Assembly: GCA_031284025.1 (NCBI GenBank)
Contig: JAITAR010000071.1
Span: 1 to 8,227, forward strand
DNA: 8,227 bases
DNA from: Rickettsiales bacterium
Lineage (GTDB): Bacteria > Pseudomonadota > Alphaproteobacteria > Rickettsiales > UBA1997
Direction: 5' to 3'
Shown: in pieces, positions 1 to 5,575 of the stretch
Position numbering within the stretch: position 1 is the stretch's first letter
Layout: each line of letters starts with the position of its first letter
The notes under the pieces: model-generated
Told to the model about the DNA's origin: nothing
Seen by the model: the letters and a program-made list of their open reading frames with translations, nothing else
Database searches by the model: none
Position numbers and translations under genes: made by a program

Positions 1-15
1 TGAATAGATAAAGAG

Positions 16-105
16 AAAAGAAGAAGAGTAGAAAAGAATAAAAGACGAAGAGAGAAAGAGAAAAGAAGAAGAGTATAAAAGAAGAAAAGATGAAGAGAGA
101 AAGAG
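16..105 (+). repeat. Two tandem 45-base units in the purine tract
   Basis: Positions 16-60 and 61-105 are head-to-tail copies matching at 42 of 45 positions by eye. The differences are G/T at 31/76, T/G at 39/84 and C/T at 46/91. The unit is 15 codons long, so duplication keeps the reading frame. The first difference turns TAT (Tyr, 74-76) into TAG (29-31) in the left copy. This is consistent with in-frame expansion of the helix-coding tract followed by a nonsense change. Confidence 0.75.
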
Positions 106-317
106 AAGAGAAGAAGAGGAGAAAAGAAGAAAAGAAGAAGAGAAAAAGAAAATAGAAGAAGAAATAAAAAAGAGAAGAGAAGAGGAAGAGAAAAAGAAAA
201 AAGAAGAAGAGGAAAAAAGAAGAAAAGAAGAGGAAGAGAGAAAGAGAAGAGAAGAGGAAGAGAGAAAGAGAAAAGAAGAGGAAGAGAGTAAGAAAAAGGA
301 AGAAGGAGGGAAAAGAG
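77..317 (+). repeat. Homopurine tract with 24-base (8-codon) periodicity
   Basis: This stretch is A or G on the plus strand except for T at 91, 153, 165 and 289. The run 166-288 is 123 bases with no pyrimidine at all. Its periodic GAAGAGGAAGAG / AGAAAGAGAAGA blocks correspond to Glu4 and (Lys/Arg)4. Such tracts are prone to replication slippage and can adopt triplex DNA. No pyrimidine-strand gene is supported here. Confidence 0.8.
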
Positions 318-568
318 CAAATAAATATCCTAGAACTACATTTGCTTCACTTGAAACACATCCTGGCCATAATTCTGAATCCAGAAAAAAATACTTAGAA
401 AAGTACCGTGGAAACACTGGCAAGAAAATAGAATCAGAAAATAATAATATAGGGTGGATTAACGACTGAAAGTAGATAGTTCAATATAGTTACAATTGCT
501 AGCGGTGACCATTGTTTCTATTTTATTTCCCTCTCTAGACAAAAGTAACTTTATCTAGTCCCGATATC

Positions 569-636
569 AGTGCGACACCGTTAGAGGGTGATGTTAGACT
601 GTCTAAATGAGACACCTCTGAGTTTTTGCTAATTTT
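569..636 (+). repeat. Degenerate intergenic element, copy A (upstream of ndk)
   Basis: This segment aligns with 1968-2034 upstream of the endopeptidase gene, in the same orientation. Both begin AGTG(C/T)GACAC, share GATGTT followed by a TTAG...CTAA palindrome, then TGAGA, and end TTTTT(G/A)CTAATTTT. About 60-65% of aligned positions match with three one-base gaps (counted by eye). Copy A carries a 13-base inverted repeat TTAGAC-T-GTCTAA at 594-606. At its end lies a small stem-loop GCTAA-TTT-TTAGC (628-640) without the long T run expected of a terminator. The rest of the 470-777 spacer shows no gene. Confidence 0.5.
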
Positions 637-699
637 TAGCTACCGAATGAATCTAGTTTGGTAACACATGTATTAAATTTAGTAGTTCTTCCAAATATC

Positions 700-728
700 T
701 AGACACTTGCTTTAAAATAAAATATAGG
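700..728 (+). promoter_or_regulatory. Candidate sigma70 promoter for ndk
   Basis: TAGACA (700-705, 5 of 6 to TTGACA) is followed by 17 bases and TATAGG (723-728, 4 of 6 to TATAAT), about 45 bases upstream of the ndk start. AT-rich spacers produce such matches often, so this is only a candidate. Confidence 0.3.
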
Positions 729-765
729 TTACCATTAGGTATATTTCACCCATTAATAATAAAAT

Positions 766-770
766 AGGAG
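766..770 (+). promoter_or_regulatory. Shine-Dalgarno sequence that decides the ndk start
   Basis: AGGAG lies one base before the ATG at 772, too close to serve it. It lies four bases before the in-frame GTG at 775 and seven bases before the in-frame GTG at 778. The last spacing is the usual one, so it favours GTG 778. Confidence 0.6.
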
Positions 771-777
771 TATGGTG

Positions 778-1197
778 GTGATTGAGATGACATTGAGTTT
801 AATAAAACCAGATGCAGTTGGGAAAAAGTTAGAGGGTAGCGTAGTTTCGGACATAGAGGCCGAAGATTTTGAAATTATAGCCCAGAAAAAAGTTATTCTG
901 ACAGAAAATCAAACTAAACTATTTTACCGTGAACATACTGAAAAGCAGTTTTTTCAGGAATTGGTTGATTTTATGTCAAACAAGCCAATAGTGGCGCAGG
1001 TTTTGAGAAAAGAAAATGCCGTACGGGCATACCGCAGTCTGATTGGTTTCACTGATCCAAAAATTGCGGAGGAGGGTACCATCAGACGAAAATATGGAAC
1101 AGACATAACTCACAATGCAGTTCACGGTTCTGATAACGTTGAAACCTCCAATAGAGAAATACATTTTTTCTTCAGTGATCTTGAACTATATATCTAG
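778..1197 (+). CDS. ndk: Nucleoside diphosphate kinase
   Basis: Cytosolic enzyme that moves the gamma-phosphate from ATP to other (d)NDPs through a phosphohistidine. The 139-residue product begins VIEMTLSLIKPDAV (the GTG read as Met), matching the family start (M)xIExTLSIIKPDAV. It carries the active-site block NAVHGSDNVETS with the catalytic His at residue 116, preceded by GFTDP and GTIRRKYG, and ends in FFFSDLEL. The length is normal. I chose GTG 778 because AGGAG sits seven bases upstream and because the protein then starts where the family does. An ATG at 772 would add two residues but leaves a one-base spacing. Mild departures from the family include EKQFF for the usual ERPFF and EDF for EGF before strand 2. 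The gene stands alone and converges with the YdeI-like gene, and it ends in TAG. Confidence 0.93.
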   Translation: MIEMTLSLIKPDAVGKKLEGSVVSDIEAEDFEIIAQKKVILTENQTKLFYREHTEKQFFQELVDFMSNKPIVAQVLRKENAVRAYRSLIGFTDPKIAEEGTIRRKYGTDITHNAVHGSDNVETSNREIHFFFSDLELYI

Positions 1198-1240
1198 CTG
1201 TAATAGGACCCTGTTAAGTGGCAAAGACAATCTGAGATCT

Positions 1241-1267
1241 GGGCCGGTGGATGGTGGGACTTTTTTT
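1241..1267 (+). terminator. G-rich block followed by T7, possible unconventional terminator of ndk
   Basis: GGGCCGGTGGATGGTGGG (1241-1258) is followed by AC and seven T (1261-1267), 44 bases after the ndk stop. I see no convincing hairpin. The five G-runs could form a two-layer G-quadruplex, which with the U-run might act at the RNA 3' end. The position between two convergent genes fits a terminator, but the mechanism is inferred. Confidence 0.25.
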
Positions 1268-1310
1268 AGGGTGGAAATACTTCGTTTTGTCTAGTATTAT
1301 TAGAAAAAAT

Positions 1311-1856
1311 CTATAATTCTAGTAGACTTCTGGCTAGGGATTCGGCTTTTCTTTTTTTAGCTGTGCAACTTTTTAGTATTGCCAGCTCGTAGAGAATGCG
1401 TTTCTTTCTATTTCTAGCCAGATTGTTGTAAACAATTGCGGCTTCTTTGTTAATCATAAAAGCTTCTTCCAGTTCTCTAGGAATTACCAAATCCTCAACT
1501 TGATCTAGAATATAGTAAGAGCCATTAACTTTAGCTTTTTCGATGGTTTCAAAACCAAAGGAAGTCATTAATTTTTGTTCTATAAGGTTCTCTATTCTAT
1601 TTTTATTAAGTTTTGACCAAACTCCCCTTAGTCTCCTTGGAGAAAAGTGTTGTTTTATTCTTCTGTCATCAATATTCCTTACCGTGCTATCTATCCAACC
1701 AAAACACAGCGCCTCATCTCTCGCATCCGAATAGATAAGACCTTTACGAAAAGCTTTCCTGTAGAATATGATCCAGATACCCTTAGATTTTCCGCAATTC
1801 TCAGCCAACCAATCTCTCCACTGAATTCTGTCGTTGAAGTAAATAGCTTCTTCCAT
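1311..1856 (-). CDS. YdeI/OmpD-associated (OmdA) family protein
   Basis: The 181-residue product has the full layout of the YdeI/OmdA family, members of which are annotated as bacteriocin-protection or OmpD-associated proteins. Their molecular role is poorly defined. Visible landmarks are an N-terminal segment with YFNDRIQWRDWL and GIWIIFYRK (residues 6-34), the signature DEALCFGWIDS (47-57), FSPRRLRGVWSKLN (71-84), and a C-terminal helical module. That module runs from IPRELEEAF (125) to the end and contains the spaced Ala/Leu and RKKR pattern of the OmdA domain. No signal peptide is seen, so it is probably cytosolic. The start ATG lies where homologues begin but has no obvious Shine-Dalgarno. 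A promoter sits about 24-52 bases upstream. The gene ends in TAG, 113 bases from the convergent ndk. Length is normal and the frame intact. Confidence 0.8.
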   Translation of the reverse strand: MEEAIYFNDRIQWRDWLAENCGKSKGIWIIFYRKAFRKGLIYSDARDEALCFGWIDSTVRNIDDRRIKQHFSPRRLRGVWSKLNKNRIENLIEQKLMTSFGFETIEKAKVNGSYYILDQVEDLVIPRELEEAFMINKEAAIVYNNLARNRKKRILYELAILKSCTAKKRKAESLARSLLEL

Positions 1857-1879
1857 TTGGATTAGTTTGGGTTCACAAT

Positions 1880-1908
1880 ACTGTACAAAATCTCCTTTCT
1901 GGAGTCAA
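1880..1908 (-). promoter_or_regulatory. Sigma70-type promoter for the YdeI-like gene
   Basis: On the minus strand TTGACT (1908-1903) is followed by 17 bases and TACAGT (1885-1880), giving a leader of roughly 17 bases before ATG 1856. The spacer contains a small inverted repeat CTCC-N5-GGAG (1892-1904) that could be an operator or chance. Confidence 0.45.
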
Positions 1909-1967
1909 GTCTAGAGTTAATTTCTTTTAAATGCGAATGATAGTACACCGGCATACCCAAAATTTCT

Positions 1968-2034
1968 AGTGTGACACGCTAAATTACGATGTTTAGCTAA
2001 TAGGTTGAGATGTCTTTGGATTTTTACTAATTTT
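1968..2034 (+). repeat. Degenerate intergenic element, copy B (upstream of the endopeptidase gene)
   Basis: Counterpart of 569-636 in the same orientation: AGTGTGACAC at the left, GATGTTTAGCTAA in the middle (an 8-base TTAGCTAA palindrome where copy A has TTAGAC-T-GTCTAA), TGAGA, and TTTTTACTAATTTT at the right. It also contains GCTAAA-N8-TTTAGC (1978-1997), a possible hairpin. It ends ten bases before the -35 candidate of the downstream gene. Confidence 0.5.
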
Positions 2035-2043
2035 ATGAAATTG

Positions 2044-2072
2044 TTGACTATGATGATTTAACCCTCTATTTC
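2044..2072 (+). promoter_or_regulatory. Candidate promoter for the NlpC/P60 gene
   Basis: TTGACT (2044-2049) is followed by 17 bases and TATTTC (2067-2072). The -35 match is good and the -10 match weak. It lies about 65 bases before the GTG start and just right of repeat copy B. Confidence 0.35.
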
Positions 2073-2095
2073 ATTCATTTAATGAGTTTACAATC

Positions 2096-2110
2096 CAGCC
2101 AGATTGGCTG
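2096..2110. promoter_or_regulatory. Inverted repeat in the leader of the NlpC/P60 gene
   Basis: CAGCCA-GAT-TGGCTG is a perfect 6-base inverted repeat, GC-rich against an AT-rich background, ending 26 bases before the GTG start. It could be an operator or a leader-RNA hairpin. No T run follows, so it is not a classical terminator. Confidence 0.35.
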
Positions 2111-2136
2111 TTCACTAGTAGTAGGGGTATATTATC

Positions 2137-3483
2137 GTGAATAGGAAAGTGATTTTATCTGTAATTACAGTGGCGACAGTAGCGTTTTGTTCCTCGATGT
2201 TATTGCCTAATAGCCTTAGGCACAGACGTTTATATGAGTACGTTGAGGTTAATTCTTTAGATTATTGGGTGAATGAAAGAAATTATAGTACTGCTATAAT
2301 AGCGGATGCCGAAAGAATAGAAAAGATTAATGAAATGATAAATGACAAAATGATTAAATGTTGCAAAGATAAAAGTGTTTCTAGAGAGCTGGCAACGTAC
2401 AATTTGTTGGATTATGAGACCAGCGTAACTAAAGAAACTATAGTAGAAATGGTCAAATTTACCGCTGACAAATTTTTTCAGAGTATTCCCGATGAAAACT
2501 ACTATAATCTCGATTCTCTTCTGGAAAAGAATGAAATTTCCTACGCTATAGTTACAGAAAAAACAGATATTAGAATAATACCGACCAGACTACGTATTTT
2601 TTGCGAACCAAAGATAGACAAGGCACAAGGTACCAGCATTAAATTTGGAGAGCCACTAGTTGTTCTCCACAGAACCGCAGATAATGAATGGTCTTTTGTG
2701 CGAACCTATAACGTTGAGGGATGGATAAGAACTGAAAAAATCGCTTTCACCACCAGAGATAAATTTGCTAACTATATCAATATGAGTAATTTTTTGGTGA
2801 TAATATCTAAAAAAGAATTTATTAAGGATAATTATCTTGATATGGGAGTTAAATTAGAATTAAAGAATGAAAATGAGAAGTCTTATGCTGTAAACTTCCC
2901 TGCTAGAGATAGAAAAGGTCTTCTTTTCTACCAAGAAATAGATGTAGAAAAGAATTCTGGTCTGCATAGAGGTTATCTTGATTACAGTGAAAAAAATATT
3001 GTGGCACAGGCTATGAAGTACTATGGAACACCCTATGAATGGGGTTCTACTAATGATGGCGTTGACTGCAGTGGTCTAATTCTGAATGTCTACAGCGTCT
3101 TTGGTTTTAAACTACCAAGAAATTCTTCAAAACAGCAGATTATGGGGAAAGATAACTATAGATTTACTGGTAGTAGTCGAGCCCCTAAATTTTTAGCGTC
3201 TCTAATTAATAGGCAGATCTATAAAAAAAATAGAGTTTTAGACCATGACGCAAAGGCTGGTAGTATTTTATTCTTTCCTGGTCATGTAATGTTATATCTC
3301 GGAAAAGTTGCCAATAAACACTATGTGGTACACTCACTTTTTAAATATAAAAAAAGCATTGGTCGTGGAAAATATACAGAAGACTGTCCTCAGCATGTTA
3401 TAGTGTCTGCCATGGAAGATTTAAGAAGAATGAACGAATCATCCTTTATGGACTCTCTATTTTCTGTCACAACTATAGAGTAA
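2137..3483 (+). CDS. Secreted NlpC/P60 peptidoglycan endopeptidase with bacterial SH3 domains
   Basis: The 448-residue product resembles the four-part family N-terminal stabilising segment, SH3b1, SH3b2, NlpC/P60, whose studied members cut gamma-D-Glu-diamino acid bonds in peptidoglycan stem peptides. Residues 1-24 look like a signal peptide or anchor (MNRK, then a hydrophobic stretch from residue 5). About 50-130 fits the stabilising segment. SH3b1 spans about 136-215 (TDIRIIPT, GEPLVVLHRT, EGWIRTEKIA), and the SH3b2 region follows (AVNFPARDRKG, RGYLDYSEKNI). The catalytic domain covers about 285-430 with GTPYEWG, Cys311 in GVDCSG, LPRNSSKQQ, His383 in GHVMLYLG and His399 in YVVHSL. All three catalytic residues are present. 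The start is GTG with AGGGG nine bases upstream. A second in-frame GTG at 2149 would clip the positive n-region. The gene appears monocistronic. SH3 binding to wall or glycan is inferred from the family. Confidence 0.88.
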   Translation: MNRKVILSVITVATVAFCSSMLLPNSLRHRRLYEYVEVNSLDYWVNERNYSTAIIADAERIEKINEMINDKMIKCCKDKSVSRELATYNLLDYETSVTKETIVEMVKFTADKFFQSIPDENYYNLDSLLEKNEISYAIVTEKTDIRIIPTRLRIFCEPKIDKAQGTSIKFGEPLVVLHRTADNEWSFVRTYNVEGWIRTEKIAFTTRDKFANYINMSNFLVIISKKEFIKDNYLDMGVKLELKNENEKSYAVNFPARDRKGLLFYQEIDVEKNSGLHRGYLDYSEKNIVAQAMKYYGTPYEWGSTNDGVDCSGLILNVYSVFGFKLPRNSSKQQIMGKDNYRFTGSSRAPKFLASLINRQIYKKNRVLDHDAKAGSILFFPGHVMLYLGKVANKHYVVHSLFKYKKSIGRGKYTEDCPQHVIVSAMEDLRRMNESSFMDSLFSVTTIE

Positions 3484-3529
3484 ATCTCTAACTTTTGATT
3501 AATTTTTTCCTCTATGATCCGGCTACTTT

Positions 3530-5557
3530 TCAGCTTCCTTCAAAATCCATAATTACACTGCCGATATCGACTAGATCTCCAGGACTACTATAGATCTTTC
3601 CGATTTTTAGGCTGAAGTTGCTTCTCAATATGTTTTCCATCTTCATAGCCTCTACAGAACATAGCTCTGCCCCAGCTACCACACTGTCGCCTTCGTTTAC
3701 CTTTATTTTAACTATTCTACCGTTTATAGGAGACTTCAGAGAGGTTGGGACAGTTTCTTTGTACTGACGGACTGGCATAAACTGTTCAAGCTCGGAAATT
3801 CTTGTGTTTCTGACGGATACGGCTATGGTGGAACCCATATATTGGAAAATGTAGTTACCGGCATAGTCATCCGACAAAATCTTCACATTTATCTGTTTTC
3901 CGTTTACTGCTCCTCTAAATACGTTTTCTCCGTACTGCCAGGCTGTTACTAGAGATCCATACCAGGAATTACAGTCCACATTGAAACTGCCATCGTTGGA
4001 ATCATCTACATTTGCTAGAAATTTCCTGCCATCCACATCCACCACCCATTTACTATTGAATTTTTTCTTCAGGTTTACGATACCTCCGGTGATGCTATTT
4101 ACTCTTCTCTGATAGTTAAAAAACATGTACAGAGCTACTCCTATTAGAGGATTTTTATGTTTCAGTTCCAATTCGTTGTTACTAAATCCCGATGAGAATT
4201 CCTGCTTTATGAAATTTGTATTTATGTCTCCCCTTTTAAATCTATCGTTATAGGTTATCGTTTCGAGAAACCCTATGTTATGTGTTATTCCATCTATGTA
4301 AAAGCTACCAAGGGCTGACTGCATTTTTTCCAGACAGTCATCTCTGTTTTTTCCATGGGTTAGAAGTTTACATATCATATTATCGTAGAACGACGTAACC
4401 TCATAGCCCTCATAGGCGCTACTGTCTACTCTGACATTACCAACCAGCAGCGGTTCAACATATTTATTAATTCTTCCGGATGATGGCAGAAATCCTCTAG
4501 ATGGGTCCTCGGAGCAGATTCTGCTTTCCATAGCCCAGCCGTTTAGTTTAATATCCTCCTGTCTGAATGGCAATTTTTCTCCCTTTGCAATGCGAATCAT
4601 TAGCTCCACAATGTCCAAACCCGTTATCATTTCGCTAACCCCGTGTTCAACCTGTAGGCGAGTATTCATTTCCAGAAAATAGAACTTTTTTTCCTGATCC
4701 ATCATAAATTCCACTGTGCCAGCAGAACTATAGTTAACTTCCTTACAGAGAGAAATAACCTGCCTGTACATTTTATTCCTTAATTTATCGTCCAAAAATG
4801 AACTTGGAGCCTCCTCAATTATCTTCTGGTTGTTTCTCTGTATTGAACATTCTCTCTCTCCAAGACATACGATATTGCCATATTTATCGGCTATAACCTG
4901 TATTTCTATGTGTCTTGGATCCTGCACGTATTTTTCTATAAACAGCCGATTATCTCCAAAACTGTTCATTGCCTCATTGGTAGCAATTTCGAAAGCTTCC
5001 TCAAGGTCATCGAGACTATCAACCATTCTAATTCCTTTGCCACCACCCCCAGCCGAAGCTTTAACCATCACTGGCAGACCTATTTTTTTTGCTATCTTTA
5101 GAGCTTCCTCCGAATTTTTGATCACCCCATTATAGCCTGGCACTACATTAACTCCAGCCTTCCTGGCTATTTTTTTAGATTCAATTTTATCCCCCATTTT
5201 TCTTATGGCATCAACTGTTGGTGCTATAAAAACTATATTTTCTGCCTCCAGAGCAGCTGCAAACTTGACATTTTCGGATAGAAAACCATAGCCCGGATGT
5301 ACATAGGTAGCTCCAGTTTTTTTTGCTACGTTAATTATTTTTTTTATATCCAAATAGCTTTCCGAAGCAGGAGCGCCACCGAGAAGAACTGCTTCATCGG
5401 CCATTTGAACATGCAGAGAATTGGAATCGGCATCGGAATACACTGCAATCGTAGCTATACCCATTTTCTTTGCAGTCTTTATGATTCTGCAGGCGACTTC
5501 TCCACGATTGGCTATTAGCAATTTCTCCCTCAGGAGAGTAGGACCACTAACATTCAT
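3530..5557 (-). CDS. pccA: Propionyl-CoA carboxylase alpha subunit (biotin carboxylase and biotin carrier)
   Basis: ATP-dependent carboxylation of biotin, which is carried on this subunit and handed to PccB. The 675 residues match the usual PccA length. The biotin carboxylase part covers about 10-455, with LLIANRGEVACRII, HPGYGFLSEN (87-96), the ATP-grasp glycine loop KASAGGGGKG (166-175), ERECSIQ (235-241 region), Lys245 in QKIIEEAPS and MNTRLQVEH (297-305). The linker domain that binds the beta subunit follows, and then the biotinyl domain from about 605 with Lys639 in VEAMKMEN, 36 residues from the end. Two substitutions stand out: Gly306 where the family has Pro (VEHPV), and Asn242 where RRNQK is usual. 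Both lie near the active site. ATG 5557 has AGGGG six bases upstream and lies 18 bases after the pccB stop, so it is cotranscribed with pccB. It probably needs a biotin ligase encoded elsewhere. The 46-base gap to the convergent endopeptidase gene shows no clear terminator. Confidence 0.95.
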   Translation of the reverse strand: MNVSGPTLLREKLLIANRGEVACRIIKTAKKMGIATIAVYSDADSNSLHVQMADEAVLLGGAPASESYLDIKKIINVAKKTGATYVHPGYGFLSENVKFAAALEAENIVFIAPTVDAIRKMGDKIESKKIARKAGVNVVPGYNGVIKNSEEALKIAKKIGLPVMVKASAGGGGKGIRMVDSLDDLEEAFEIATNEAMNSFGDNRLFIEKYVQDPRHIEIQVIADKYGNIVCLGERECSIQRNNQKIIEEAPSSFLDDKLRNKMYRQVISLCKEVNYSSAGTVEFMMDQEKKFYFLEMNTRLQVEHGVSEMITGLDIVELMIRIAKGEKLPFRQEDIKLNGWAMESRICSEDPSRGFLPSSGRINKYVEPLLVGNVRVDSSAYEGYEVTSFYDNMICKLLTHGKNRDDCLEKMQSALGSFYIDGITHNIGFLETITYNDRFKRGDINTNFIKQEFSSGFSNNELELKHKNPLIGVALYMFFNYQRRVNSITGGIVNLKKKFNSKWVVDVDGRKFLANVDDSNDGSFNVDCNSWYGSLVTAWQYGENVFRGAVNGKQINVKILSDDYAGNYIFQYMGSTIAVSVRNTRISELEQFMPVRQYKETVPTSLKSPINGRIVKIKVNEGDSVVAGAELCSVEAMKMENILRSNFSLKIGKIYSSPGDLVDIGSVIMDFEGS

Positions 5558-5575
5558 ACTTATCCCCTATTAATA

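Larger units (their letters stand above)
1..469 (+). pseudogene. 3' fragment of a gene encoding a Glu/Lys/Arg-rich ER/K-helix protein, probably broken
   Basis: One frame (codons from position 2) reads as alternating blocks of about four Glu and four Lys/Arg with an 8-residue period, from the left edge to about position 304. It then becomes an ordinary tail of about 53 residues (starting KRANKYPRTTF, ending NNNIGWIND) and stops at TGA 467-469. The E4(K/R)4 pattern is that of single alpha-helix (ER/K) domains, which are rigid, monomeric helical spacers. TAG codons at 5-7 and 29-31 interrupt the frame, although the periodic pattern continues across them. No ATG, GTG or TTG occurs in frame after 31. 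The other two frames also have stops at the left edge (TGA 1-3, TAA 9-11), so no single frame can read into the open part from outside. I infer a decayed gene end, or a frameshift or sequencing error in repetitive DNA. I do not recognise the family. The tail's varied codons argue that it was once translated. Confidence 0.6.

Noticed and set aside
5..31. TAG read as a sense codon, which would keep the ER/K frame open
   Set aside because: ndk and the YdeI-like gene both end in TAG at the expected family C-termini, so TAG acts as a stop here.
1..317. CRISPR-like or pyrimidine-strand coding interpretation of the repetitive tract
   Set aside because: There are no spacers and no fixed repeat unit beyond one 45-base pair. 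The plus-strand frame shows codon-phase periodicity and a sensible tail, while the reverse strand gives only low-complexity Ser/Leu/Phe runs.
591..632. 13-codon ORF (ATG to TAA) with AGAGGG just upstream and a stem-loop at its end, leader-peptide-like
   Set aside because: The matching position in repeat copy B closes after three codons, and ndk is not known to be attenuator-controlled. Probably chance.
659..734. TGGTAAC / GTTACCA inverted repeat around the ndk promoter candidate
   Set aside because: Seven-base arms 62 bases apart are expected by chance in a spacer of this size.
1276..1298. AATACT-N11-AGTATT hairpin as a bidirectional terminator
   Set aside because: The stem is AT-only with a long loop and no T run on either strand.
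470..2136. Apparent abundance of CTAG tetramers
   Set aside because: About 35 in the window is only slightly above a rough composition-based expectation. It shows CTAG is not avoided here, but is not a feature.
2137..2200. Lipoprotein signal with Cys18 in the endopeptidase
   Set aside because: The residue before Cys18 is Phe and the preceding residues do not fit a lipobox. An ordinary signal peptide or anchor is more likely.
3484..3529. Terminator between the convergent endopeptidase and pccA genes
   Set aside because: There is a T-rich stretch but only a 3-base stem, not enough to call.
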